Shown: positions 10,461 to 18,688 of the stretch, piece after piece | Numbering within the stretch: position 1 is the stretch's first letter | Layout: each line of letters begins with the position of its first letter | NCBI RefSeq assembly: GCF_003026285.1 | Contig: NZ_PYOD01000001.1 | Coordinates: forward strand, 682,001 to 746,000 | Source: Photobacterium profundum | GTDB taxonomy: Bacteria > Pseudomonadota > Gammaproteobacteria > Enterobacterales > Vibrionaceae | Direction: 5' to 3' | DNA length: 64,000 bases | Made by a program: the position numbers and the translations under genes | The notes under the pieces: generated by a model | What the model was told of the DNA's origin: nothing | The model's database searches: none | The model's input: the letters and a program-made list of their open reading frames with translations, nothing else

Positions 10461-11129
10461 ATGAACATGACCAAAATGGCAGAATTAAAAGGGAGCTCCT
10501 TTACGCTCTCCGCCCTACACTTAGTTGATGGGGATATAAAAAAGGCGACTGATTACTTAAAAGAAAAAGTAAATCAGGCACCTAACTTCTTTGCGTCTGC
10601 ACCAGTTGTAATAGATATAACCCAAGCAGGGCGTGAAATTAATTTTAAGCAGTTAAAAGAAGATGTAAAAGATGCGGGAATGATTCCTGTTGGTGTTAGT
10701 GGTTGTAAAGACGCTCGCATGCAAAATGAAGCAAAATCAGCAGGCTTTGCTATTATGAATGCTGCAAAACAGGCTAAGGATATGCCTGTTGCTATTGAAC
10801 CAACGCGAATTATTCGTACCCCGGTACGTTCTGGACAGCAAATATATGCGAAAAATTGTGACCTTGTTGTCATGAGCCATGTCAGCGCTGGTGCTGAAAT
10901 TATCGCTGATGGTTGTATTCATGTTTATGGCAACCTACGAGGCCGTGCAATTGCAGGTGCTAATGGCCAGCATCAAGCGCAAATTTTTTGTCAGAATATA
11001 CAATCTGAATTGATTTCTATTGCTGGTAACTACTGGCTTAGTGATAAAATCAAGGAAGAGTTCTGGGGTAAAGGTGTCGTTATCTCACTTGCAGAAAATA
11101 ATTTAAACATAGAGCATTTAACTCTATAA
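10461..11129 (+). CDS. minC: Septum site-determining protein MinC
   Basis: Inhibitor of FtsZ ring assembly at the cell poles. The 222-aa protein has the N-terminal FtsZ-inhibitory domain (ELKGSSFTLSALHL), a linker around 100-115, and the C-terminal beta-helix that binds MinD (RSGQQIYAKNCDLVVMSHVSAGAEIIADGCIHVYGNLRGRAIAG). It is the first gene of minCDE, with 22 bp to minD. The start could be the ATG at 10461 or the one at 10467; neither has a strong Shine-Dalgarno sequence. A foldback repeat ends directly upstream, so promoter and leader structure may be unusual. Confidence 0.96.
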   Translation: MNMTKMAELKGSSFTLSALHLVDGDIKKATDYLKEKVNQAPNFFASAPVVIDITQAGREINFKQLKEDVKDAGMIPVGVSGCKDARMQNEAKSAGFAIMNAAKQAKDMPVAIEPTRIIRTPVRSGQQIYAKNCDLVVMSHVSAGAEIIADGCIHVYGNLRGRAIAGANGQHQAQIFCQNIQSELISIAGNYWLSDKIKEEFWGKGVVISLAENNLNIEHLTL

Positions 11130-11151
11130 CGTTTGATAAGGAATTTAATAG

Positions 11152-11964
11152 ATGGCGCGTGTTATCGTTGTTACCTCAGGCAAAGGTGGTGTTGGTAAAA
11201 CCACATCCAGTGCGGCAATCGCATGCGGTTTAGCCCTAGCTGGGAAAAAAACGGCTGTAATCGATTTTGATATCGGTTTACGTAATCTTGATTTAATCAT
11301 GGGTTGCGAGCGTCGTGTTGTATATGATTTTGTCAATGTCATAAATGGCGAAGCCAGCCTGAATCAAGCTCTAATAAAAGACAAACGTGTTGATAACCTT
11401 TTTGTACTTCCGGCTTCTCAAACACGAGATAAAGATGCGCTAACAAAAGAAGGTGTAGCGCGCATTCTACATGATCTTGATGAAATGGGTTTTGAGTTCG
11501 TTATTTGTGATTCACCAGCAGGTATCGAGACCGGCGCTTTAATGGCATTGTATTTTGCCGATGAAGCCATCGTTACAACAAACCCTGAAGTATCTTCAGT
11601 TCGCGACTCAGACCGTATTTTAGGTATTCTAGATTCGAAGTCTCGCCGAGCAGAACAGGCAGAAGAGCCTGTTAAGCAACACTTGTTGTTGACACGTTAC
11701 AATCCTGCACGTGTTACTAACGGCGATATGTTGAGTGTTCAAGATGTTGAAGACATTCTGCACATTCCGCTTTTAGGTGTTATCCCTGAAAGCCAAGCAG
11801 TACTCAACGCATCAAACAAAGGTGAACCCGTTATCTTTGATACAGAATCTGATGCTGGGTTGGCATACGGCGATACTATTGCACGTTTACTGGGCGAAGA
11901 GCGCCCATTCCGTTTCTTAGAGGAAGAGAAAAAAGGCTTCCTTAAACGCTTATTTGGAGGCTAA
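11152..11964 (+). CDS. minD: Septum site-determining ATPase MinD
   Basis: Membrane-cycling ATPase that recruits MinC and oscillates with MinE. It has the deviant Walker A motif SGKGGVGKTT with K11 and K16, DFDIGLRNLDL (switch I), and a C-terminal amphipathic membrane-targeting helix ending EEKKGFLKRLFGG. The 270-aa length equals that of E. coli MinD. AAGGAA precedes the ATG. It is 6 bp from minE. Confidence 0.98.
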   Translation: MARVIVVTSGKGGVGKTTSSAAIACGLALAGKKTAVIDFDIGLRNLDLIMGCERRVVYDFVNVINGEASLNQALIKDKRVDNLFVLPASQTRDKDALTKEGVARILHDLDEMGFEFVICDSPAGIETGALMALYFADEAIVTTNPEVSSVRDSDRILGILDSKSRRAEQAEEPVKQHLLLTRYNPARVTNGDMLSVQDVEDILHIPLLGVIPESQAVLNASNKGEPVIFDTESDAGLAYGDTIARLLGEERPFRFLEEEKKGFLKRLFGG

Positions 11965-11970
11965 TTTATT

Positions 11971-12231
11971 ATGGCTTTGCTAGAGTTCTTCCGTCCAAAG
12001 AAGGCAACTACGGCAAGCGTAGCGAAAGAAAGGCTACAAATTATTGTTGCTGAACGTCGTTCTGCTGGTCAAGGTGCACCCTCTTATTTGCCTCAACTGA
12101 AGCTTGATCTTCTAGAGGTTATTAGAAAATACGTGCATATCAACCCAGATCAAGTAAGTGTCAATCTCGATCAAAAAGACGAAGATCTGTCTGTTCTTGA
12201 GCTAAACGTTACGTTGCCTGAAGATAAATAA
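11971..12231 (+). CDS. minE: Cell division topological specificity factor MinE
   Basis: Stimulates MinD ATPase and restricts MinCD to the poles. The 86-aa protein has the N-terminal membrane/MinD-contact segment ([30 protein letters not shown]) and the C-terminal dimerisation domain ([18 protein letters not shown]). It is the last gene of minCDE, with a strong terminator immediately after the stop codon. Confidence 0.97.
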   Translation: MALLEFFRPKKATTASVAKERLQIIVAERRSAGQGAPSYLPQLKLDLLEVIRKYVHINPDQVSVNLDQKDEDLSVLELNVTLPEDK

Positions 12232-12233
12232 TA

Positions 12234-12266
12234 AAAAGCCCTGAAAGATACTTTCAGGGCTTTTTT
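12234..12266. terminator. Bidirectional terminator between minE and rnd
   Basis: GCCCTGAAAG-ATA-CTTTCAGGGC is flanked by A5 on the left and T6 on the right, so it serves both convergent transcripts. Confidence 0.93.
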
Positions 12267-12285
12267 AAAAAATAAAACGTACTGT

Positions 12286-13410
12286 CTATTTCTTATTCAG
12301 TAGCGGTAAGACGCGCTCTTCAAACAATGGTTTACGCCATGTTTTTAGCATATCAGGCAACTTATCGTCTGATTTCTGGTATTTCCACGCCCATGATATC
12401 AGCTGATTTATCTGCTTTTTAGACGCTAGGAACTCAGGTACAAGGCCTGTTTCTACCTCGACTTTAGTAACCACATCTTTGATATGTTTCACTACCTGCT
12501 TATAACCAGACAAATCGACCAAGCGGATAATTTTTTCTGGGTACTGTTCAGCTGGAATATCTTCTACATCCTGAACAATCTTTAACAGTCGATTAGCATG
12601 GCGTTGAATTTCCATACTCTCGAAACCTTCAGTCGACATTACTGATTTTGACTTAATATTATATTTAGCCAGCTTCCAAATATGCAGTTCTTTCACCACG
12701 AAGTTCAATGCGATGTCACGCTTGCGAGCTTCTAAAATTCGCCACTTCGCGGCTTGTTGCAATACCGCTAATTGCTTAGGATTTAATTGCCAAGCATTTT
12801 TCACTAAACGATAAGCTTTATCTAAATCAACACCTTGCGTACGCTTTTGCATCAAAGCTGTACACTCTAACTCTAATGCATCCATCCAGCCTTTCGCTTT
12901 TACTTTTTCAAGTAAAGTTTCATATAAAGGCAGCAAATAAAAGACATCTGCAGCGGCATAGTCGAGTTGCTTATCTGTAAGTGGGCGGGCTAACCAGTTA
13001 GTACGTGCTTCGCCTTTTTCTAGATCGACACCAACATATTCACTGACTAAAGAGCCAAAACCTGCTGAAACACCATGGCCCAAGAATGCCGCCATTAATT
13101 GCGTATCGATCATTGGTGTTGGTAAGCAGCCAGCATGATGCTGGAATACTTCCAAATCTTCACCACAAGCATGAAGCACTTTGATAACAGATTGATCACG
13201 CAGTAAATCCCAAAATGGTGTTAAGTCTTCAATTTCAATAGGATCAATCAATACAAGATTATCACCATCAAACATTTGAATAAGACCCAACTTAGGATAA
13301 AGCGTACGAGTACGTACAAACTCGGTATCAAGCATAACTACCGAATATGTGCGGGCATGATCACAGATTGTGTCTAAACGTTGAGTTGTCGTTATTATTT
13401 CAAAATTCAC
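12286..13410 (-). CDS. rnd: Ribonuclease D
   Basis: 3'-5' exoribonuclease that trims tRNA precursors and other structured RNAs. It has a DEDD-type exonuclease domain with D28 and E30 in MLDTEFVRTRT, HACGEDLEVFQ and YAAADVFYLLPLY, followed by one or two HRDC helical domains (about 210-370). Length 374 aa, as in E. coli (375). The start is GTG at 13410 with AAGGTTTGCT upstream; non-ATG starts are known for rnd. It is convergent with minE, and a long non-coding stretch with a foldback repeat separates it from fadD. Confidence 0.95.
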   Translation of the reverse strand: MNFEIITTTQRLDTICDHARTYSVVMLDTEFVRTRTLYPKLGLIQMFDGDNLVLIDPIEIEDLTPFWDLLRDQSVIKVLHACGEDLEVFQHHAGCLPTPMIDTQLMAAFLGHGVSAGFGSLVSEYVGVDLEKGEARTNWLARPLTDKQLDYAAADVFYLLPLYETLLEKVKAKGWMDALELECTALMQKRTQGVDLDKAYRLVKNAWQLNPKQLAVLQQAAKWRILEARKRDIALNFVVKELHIWKLAKYNIKSKSVMSTEGFESMEIQRHANRLLKIVQDVEDIPAEQYPEKIIRLVDLSGYKQVVKHIKDVVTKVEVETGLVPEFLASKKQINQLISWAWKYQKSDDKLPDMLKTWRKPLFEERVLPLLNKK

Positions 13411-13648
13411 AGCAAACCTTATTTAACCGGCAGTTATATCGACTCATTCATTATCACAATGAATCACGATATTCAGTCATGTTATACCCACAGATATTTC
13501 GTACAAGAGCGAAAAATAGATGTGCTATTAATAGCCATATAAAAAAGAGCTATTCACTACGATTTAATCGATACTATACGAAATACCAATGAGACAACAC
13601 CAAACTATATGGGTATATTTACTATTAAACGCCTTAACGAATTAATAC
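13411..13648. other. Non-coding spacer upstream of rnd
   Basis: AT-rich DNA between the rnd start and the foldback element. A short inverted repeat ATTTCGTA / TACGAAAT (around 13487 and 13576) and the string AATACCAAT are present. The rnd promoter should be here, but I could not place it. Confidence 0.4.
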
Positions 13649-13914
13649 TATACCCAAGCAACCTCAAAATACAGGATTCAGAGTGATATCAGCGTATTTA
13701 GTTCAAGGATAATGTGTGTAGGAATTGCATTCCCTTTCAAGCACATTTGACACAGAAGTAGATACGCTGAATCACTCCCGAAGGGCGAGTTTTGTTGGGC
13801 TCTATGCAGTGTTACTTATTTTCAACGTAGAACGACTAAGTCTATAAATAAGTGCCTTGCCTAGAACCCAACAAATTCTCGCTGAAACGAGCATCTTGAG
13901 ATAACTTGGGTATA
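13649..13914. repeat. 266-bp foldback (MITE-like) element with two internal hairpin arms
   Basis: The ends are inverted repeats: TATACCCAAGCAACCTCAAA on the left, and on the right TTGAGATAACTTGGGTATA, whose complement reads TATACCCAAGTTATCTCAA. Inside are two long arms. Arm 1 pairs GTGATATCAGCGTAT with ATACGCTGAATCAC and folds further (AATGTG / CACATT, GGAAT-TGC-ATTCC). Arm 2 pairs GCGAGTTTTGTTGGGCTCTA with TAGAACCCAACAAATTCTCGC and AGTGTTACTTATTT with AAATAAGTGCCTT. It has no coding capacity. The left 45 bp recur at 46983-47029. Confidence 0.75.
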
Positions 13915-13930
13915 ACAATCATTATCTCAA

Positions 13931-13962
13931 ATAAAAAGTGCCGACTATAATAGTCAGCACTT
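13931..13962 (-). terminator. Putative terminator downstream of fadD
   Basis: AAGTGC-C-GACTA / TAGTC-A-GCACTT has one mismatch and a TAA loop. The minus strand continues into TTTTTATTT. It lies 92 bp past the fadD stop. Confidence 0.75.
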
Positions 13963-14054
13963 AATTGTAACCTTTTTTCTCTCCAGCGTATTTCGGTTTT
14001 TAACTCCCGAATACATTATCAGAAACAAAGGCTTCATCAGAAATAAAATCTTCG

Positions 14055-15746
14055 TTATGCATCTTGAGATTTAGCTGCATTTTCTGATTCTTCACGCAAA
14101 GCACGACGTAAGATTTTACCAACGCTGGTCTTTGGTAACTCCTCGCGGAATTCAACGATCTTAGGAATTTTATAACCTGTTAAATGCTCACGACAATGTA
14201 TTAAAAGCTCATCGCGCGTTAAGCTTGAATCACGAGGAACAATACACACTTTTACAATTTCGCCTGACACTTCGTGTTCTTGGCCAATTGCAGCCACTTC
14301 AAGCACTTTAGGGTGAAGCGCTATAACATCTTCAATTTCATTCGGATAAACATTAAATCCAGAAACAAGAATCATGTCTTTTTTACGATCGACAATATGC
14401 AGAAAACCTTCATCATCAAAACGAACTACGTCACCCGTTGAAAGCCAACCATCATCCGTTAAGACTTCTTTCGTCGCTTCAGGGCGCTCCCAGTAACCTT
14501 TCATCACCTGAGGGCCACGCACCTGTAGTTCACCCGTTTGATCATTCGGGAGTACATTACCTTCGTCGTCGACAATACGTACATCCGTTGAAGGTACAGG
14601 TAAGCCAATTGAGCCATTATAGTCGACCAGATTATGAGGGTAAGCCGCCACAAGTGGGGCACATTCTGTTAAACCATAACCTTCAAGCAAATACGTTTTC
14701 GTAATGTCTTTCCACTTTTCAGCAACCGCACGCTGAACAGCCATTCCACCACCAACAGATAAACGCAAATTACTGAAGTCTAACTCATGGAAGTCTTCAT
14801 TATTCAATAATGCGTTAAACAACGTATTCACGCCGGTAATCGCTGTAAATTGATAACGTTGCAGTTCTTTAACAAATGTTGGGATATCTCGCGGGTTAGT
14901 AATCAATAAGTTCTGACCACCAATTTCAATAAACAATAAGCAGTTAACCGTCAGAGCAAACACGTGATACAAAGGCAGAGCCGTAACAATTAACTCTCGA
15001 CCATCTGTTAATACTGGTCCGTAAGCACCTTTTGCTTGCATCACGTTAGCGAGCATATTGCGATGAGTCAGAACCGCTCCCTTTGCAACACCTGTTGTAC
15101 CACCAGTGTATTGAAGGAATGCGGTATCTTCACCTGATAAGAAGGGTTTGACGTATTGCATACGTCGACCTTTCTTTAATGCAGCACGCATCGAGGTAGC
15201 ATGTGGAAGGTGATACTTAGGCACCATTTTTTTCACATACTTAACAACGAAATTAACTAATGTACCTTTAGGACGAGAAAGCTGATCGCCAAGGCTGGTC
15301 AAAATAACATGGTTTACACATGTATTTTTGACCACACTTTCTAAGGTGTGTGCAAAGTTTGAAACGATCACAATTGCTTTGGCACCTGAATCGTTAAGCT
15401 GATGTTCTAACTCACGGGGTGTGTAAAGTGGATTAACGTTAACGACGACACAACCAGCACGAAGAATACCGAATAAAGCAATTGGATATTGCAACAAGTT
15501 AGGCATCATTACCGCTACACGGTCGCCTTTCTTTAACTTCAGGTCATTTTGCAAATAAGCAGCAAAAGCACGACTACGCTCTTCCAACTTACGGAAAGTC
15601 ATTACCTGGCCCATATTAATAAATGCTGTTTGATCTGCAAATTTGTGTACAGATTGCTCAAACATTTCAACCAGTGACGGGTATGCATCCGGGTTAATTT
15701 CAGCCGGTACATCTTCCGGATAGCGGTTAAGCCAAACCTTATCCAA
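14055..15746 (-). CDS. fadD: Long-chain fatty acyl-CoA synthetase FadD
   Basis: Activates imported long-chain fatty acids to acyl-CoA at the inner membrane. It is an adenylate-forming enzyme of 563 aa with the AMP-binding motif [27 protein letters not shown], the hinge [24 protein letters not shown], and the catalytic lysine region [12 protein letters not shown]. The start is TTG at 15746, with AAGGAGA 6 bp upstream, giving [18 protein letters not shown]. coli fadD also uses TTG. A FadR-like palindrome lies about 110 bp upstream. Neighbours (rnd, Slp lipoprotein, tsaB, yoaA) match the E. coli order. Confidence 0.96.
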   Translation of the reverse strand: MDKVWLNRYPEDVPAEINPDAYPSLVEMFEQSVHKFADQTAFINMGQVMTFRKLEERSRAFAAYLQNDLKLKKGDRVAVMMPNLLQYPIALFGILRAGCVVVNVNPLYTPRELEHQLNDSGAKAIVIVSNFAHTLESVVKNTCVNHVILTSLGDQLSRPKGTLVNFVVKYVKKMVPKYHLPHATSMRAALKKGRRMQYVKPFLSGEDTAFLQYTGGTTGVAKGAVLTHRNMLANVMQAKGAYGPVLTDGRELIVTALPLYHVFALTVNCLLFIEIGGQNLLITNPRDIPTFVKELQRYQFTAITGVNTLFNALLNNEDFHELDFSNLRLSVGGGMAVQRAVAEKWKDITKTYLLEGYGLTECAPLVAAYPHNLVDYNGSIGLPVPSTDVRIVDDEGNVLPNDQTGELQVRGPQVMKGYWERPEATKEVLTDDGWLSTGDVVRFDDEGFLHIVDRKKDMILVSGFNVYPNEIEDVIALHPKVLEVAAIGQEHEVSGEIVKVCIVPRDSSLTRDELLIHCREHLTGYKIPKIVEFREELPKTSVGKILRRALREESENAAKSQDA

Positions 15747-15856
15747 TTGTATTCTCCTTCTTTTCTATGGCATTTCGCCACTAACTCTGCTGCATTAGCA
15801 CATTAAACAATTGTTTATGCTCAGCATTACAGCACAACCAACAAATAATTAACATA

Positions 15857-15873
15857 AACTGATTAGACCAGAT
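15857..15873. promoter_or_regulatory. Candidate FadR operator upstream of fadD
   Basis: AACTGATTAGACCAGAT resembles the 17-bp FadR site of E. coli fadBA (ATCTGGTACGACCAGAT) at 12-13 positions, including the GACCAGAT half. Its position upstream of fadD fits repression relieved by acyl-CoA. This is pattern matching only. Confidence 0.5.
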
Positions 15874-15894
15874 ATATGAAGTTTGAAGTCAACA

Positions 15895-16797
15895 TTAAAA
15901 ATCTTGCGTAAAAGTCAAAATATGGCGGTACACATCATTAGGACTGTCGATATGACAATGATGACCACCCGCAACTTTCACCTGATTAAACTGCTGAAAC
16001 CAAAGCCTTTCTGGGGTTTTTCGTTGTAATTGTTGAAAACCATTATTACCAACAATTGATAAAACTGGGCACTGAATCTGCGACATTAATGCTTGTGCAT
16101 GCTCTTCAGCCATCCGATATAGTGAATCACACCGCAATCGCTCATCATGACGCCAATACCAGTGTTCGCCATCCGTTTCTGTTCCTCGTTCCACTAACGG
16201 ATACAGTTCAGATTTAGTTAACTTGTTAACTACACAACGTAAATTCAACGCTTCTTCAAAGGACGCCATTTTTCGCTTTGGACGCGTAACATTTCGTTGA
16301 CGATAACGTTGACGGCTCACAATGCCTTGCTTTAATCGTAAAGCGGTATTGTCTGCTGTTTCATAAAGCGGTGTTAACCCTTCAATTAACACAATACCTT
16401 GCACTTTTTCAGGAAACGCAGCTGCATAACAACCCGCGACAATAGCCCCTAAAGAATGCCCAACTAAATATAGGTTTTGCTCAGACAGAAGCTCAACAAC
16501 CTGATGCAAGTCATCAATATAATCAACAAAGTGATAATAGTTATCACGATGACGATGTTCAGATAAACCATGTCCTGGCCAATCAAGCGCCACAACATGA
16601 TAGTGTTTAATCAAGTCTGTAAATAACACATCAAAGCTGGCGGCATTGTCTTGCCAACCATGCAACATTAATAACGTTGGCTTCTCTGTATCGTTATTTT
16701 TTTCTATCGGTACAGACAAGCTATTATTGCTACTTTCAAACGAGCAAAGTCCAGCCAACTGTTTCTCAGCCAGCTGAATAAAAATGTTGTGCATCAC
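15895..16797 (-). CDS. Alpha/beta hydrolase
   Basis: Predicted soluble serine hydrolase of 300 aa. It shows the oxyanion strand LMLHGWQDNAASF, the DWPGHG turn, the nucleophile elbow GHSLGAIVAG, and a C-terminal GGHHCHIDSP with the likely catalytic His. A basic stretch SRQRYRQRNVTRPKRK lies in the cap region. Substrate unknown; the position next to fadD hints at an acyl ester or thioester but does not prove it. It begins with GTG-ATG at 16797 and either codon could be used. The frame ends 148 bp before fadD. Confidence 0.85.
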   Translation of the reverse strand: MMHNIFIQLAEKQLAGLCSFESSNNSLSVPIEKNNDTEKPTLLMLHGWQDNAASFDVLFTDLIKHYHVVALDWPGHGLSEHRHRDNYYHFVDYIDDLHQVVELLSEQNLYLVGHSLGAIVAGCYAAAFPEKVQGIVLIEGLTPLYETADNTALRLKQGIVSRQRYRQRNVTRPKRKMASFEEALNLRCVVNKLTKSELYPLVERGTETDGEHWYWRHDERLRCDSLYRMAEEHAQALMSQIQCPVLSIVGNNGFQQLQRKTPERLWFQQFNQVKVAGGHHCHIDSPNDVYRHILTFTQDF

Positions 16798-16832
16798 GCT
16801 AAGTCTCTAATGACGGATGATATCCAGTTACT

Positions 16833-17399
16833 TTACTTAGTCACACGTTGCTTTACTTCGCCGCGTGTCGAACTAAATCCAGAACCAAAACCATAATTCA
16901 TAAACGAACAACGAGTACCTATACAACTATGATACGCATCGAAATTATCAAGGCGTATTTCTTGTTTAATCTGCCAAATTTGAGAACCAGAAACCGTTAC
17001 TACGGGAAATGTATATTCAAATTCCCCAACCTTACCTTTCTCGTTGCCATCTAGCGTACCAACAACCGTAAGTAAACGCCCTTGGGTATATTCTAGTGGC
17101 TCAAGAAACCCATCAATATAAGCAACAAATCTACCTTGTGGTTTCTCATCCAATTTTGGACGACCATCAGAGGTTAAAGGCAAGCTTGCCATTTCAATAC
17201 GTGTTCGATGCTTTTCATTGGTAATCGAGGCAATAATTCCACCAAGACGTACCTCTTTATGCTGTACAAATGCGGGATCATCAACGATCGTCGCAAAGTC
17301 AGTTATTGGGGTTTCAGTCTGAGTTTTCAGGCTATCTGGTATGCTGGCGCAGCCTACCACAAAGAAGATAAACAGCCCAAGAAATAGCTTTCTAAACAT
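16833..17399 (-). CDS. yeaY: Slp/YeaY-family outer membrane lipoprotein
   Basis: The ATG at 17399 is chosen (GGAG 6 bp upstream). It yields a signal peptide MFRKLFLGLFIFFVVGC with the lipobox cysteine C17, and the +2 residue is Ala, so outer-membrane sorting is expected. The remainder is the Slp fold: VQHKEVRLGGIIASITNEKHRTRIEM, GRFVAYIDGFLEPLEYTQGRLLTVVG, and a C-terminal pair of cysteines (SCIGTRC). The frame runs 16 codons further upstream but without a signal. Synteny with E. coli (between tsaB and fadD) supports yeaY. The function of the family is unknown; starvation-induced Slp is a relative. Confidence 0.88.
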   Translation of the reverse strand: MFRKLFLGLFIFFVVGCASIPDSLKTQTETPITDFATIVDDPAFVQHKEVRLGGIIASITNEKHRTRIEMASLPLTSDGRPKLDEKPQGRFVAYIDGFLEPLEYTQGRLLTVVGTLDGNEKGKVGEFEYTFPVVTVSGSQIWQIKQEIRLDNFDAYHSCIGTRCSFMNYGFGSGFSSTRGEVKQRVTK

Positions 17400-17557
17400 T
17401 AGGTTCTCCGTCATAACGTTCAATATACGCTCAACAACTAATAACATCAGTAAACAGAGAGTTTATAGCAAGGTAAGATGATAGGAAATCGTCGAGAGGT
17501 ATAAACGGTTTGCATTACATAGTGAACCGAGTTCATCTTAAATTTCAGCCAATAAAG

Positions 17558-17839
17558 CTACACATAGAGATCAACACCAACAAGATTTGATAATTCATCT
17601 CTCTTATTTTGATGCATCACACCAAGGTATGAATCCAGCGCTTCTCGATTTATACCTTCAGGTTGATCATATTGAATATTGGCACGTGCATTAAGAATAA
17701 CATCAGGGCTTGTAGCTGGTTTTGAAACACCACTAGCAATAACAGCAGATTGTGTATTATTCACCACATTAACAGGCTTTGAAGCCTGAGGTTTTTGTTG
17801 TGGGTGAATGGAAGGTGGTAAACGAGTAATTGACACCAT
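17558..17839 (-). CDS. Small conserved-looking protein of unknown function
   Basis: 93 aa with a strong ribosome site (GGAGGCGTATT before ATG), so probably a real gene. The first two thirds are low in structure: Pro, Gln, Lys, Ser and Val rich (LPPSIHPQQKPQASKPV). The C-terminal 35 residues look helical (INREALDSYLGVMHQNKRDELSNLVGVDLYV) and may be the conserved part. No signal peptide, membrane segment or cysteines. It lies alone between the Slp lipoprotein and tsaB, on the same strand, an insertion relative to E. coli order. I do not recognise a family. Confidence 0.7.
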   Translation of the reverse strand: MVSITRLPPSIHPQQKPQASKPVNVVNNTQSAVIASGVSKPATSPDVILNARANIQYDQPEGINREALDSYLGVMHQNKRDELSNLVGVDLYV

Positions 17840-17962
17840 AATACGCCTCCGATAAACAAAGAAACGAACGTTAACATGTCGAATTTAATCAGCAGTGCTG
17901 ATTGCTTGTTAATATTCGTTTCTTATCATTATTTCGTGTATCGCCAGCTATCAAAAGACGCT

Positions 17963-18673
17963 TTATTCGCGACCTGGTAGCTTTTTCCAAGTAACGGTAT
18001 CACGTACATATACAGGGCTAGCGTCTTCAGCAGAAACCGCTTCACCACGTGCTAATGCATATTTAGCCAGCACAACCATATCTTGTGAGTCAGGATAAAG
18101 AATCTCGCCCTTTTGAGCATTAAGATTCAGCTGGCCACGTAATTCAGCATAGCTCTCCCAACCTGTACCTGCCGTTAACCAGATACCTGAATCGGTTTGA
18201 TTTGCATTCTGTTCTTGTACTAGCGCATCAGGAGCAAGAACTCGCTCTTTACCTTGTAGTAACCAATCACCGTCGATTTGACGTCGATATTGTCCCCAGT
18301 AAATTTCACCCATGCGAGCATCGATAGCCGTTAACACTTGCTCTGATTGATGTTTACGGTACGTGCCTTGTGCCATTGTCATCAACGTTGAAATACCCAC
18401 CATAGGTAAATCAGCACCAAATGCTAAACCTTGAGCAATACCAATACCAATACGAACACCAGTGAAACTTCCTGGGCCTCGACCAAAGGCCAACGCATCA
18501 AGTTGAGTCAACTTCACGCCACCTTCAGCCAGAACAGTATCAACCATAGGTAATATTTTAGTTGTATGTTCACGTGGTGCATATTCACAACGTGAGATAA
18601 TTTCATTACCCATCATAAGGGCTACAGAACAGTTTTCAGTTGATGTATCAACTGCAAGAATTTTGGTGCTCAT
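17963..18673 (-). CDS. tsaB: tRNA threonylcarbamoyladenosine synthesis protein TsaB
   Basis: Inactive ASKHA-fold partner of TsaD in the TsaBDE complex that makes t6A37 in ANN-decoding tRNAs. The 236-aa sequence starts [19 protein letters not shown] and has [18 protein letters not shown], the YeaZ signature [21 protein letters not shown], and a C-terminal [12 protein letters not shown]. It is essential in E. coli. AGAGG lies 5 bp before the ATG. It is 15 bp downstream of yoaA and probably co-transcribed, as in E. coli. Confidence 0.95.
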   Translation of the reverse strand: MSTKILAVDTSTENCSVALMMGNEIISRCEYAPREHTTKILPMVDTVLAEGGVKLTQLDALAFGRGPGSFTGVRIGIGIAQGLAFGADLPMVGISTLMTMAQGTYRKHQSEQVLTAIDARMGEIYWGQYRRQIDGDWLLQGKERVLAPDALVQEQNANQTDSGIWLTAGTGWESYAELRGQLNLNAQKGEILYPDSQDMVVLAKYALARGEAVSAEDASPVYVRDTVTWKKLPGRE

Positions 18674-18688
18674 TCAAGCCTCTGAATG

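Noticed and set aside
17558..17839. Toxin or antitoxin gene
   Set aside because: There is no partner gene within 100 bp and no known toxin or antitoxin motif.
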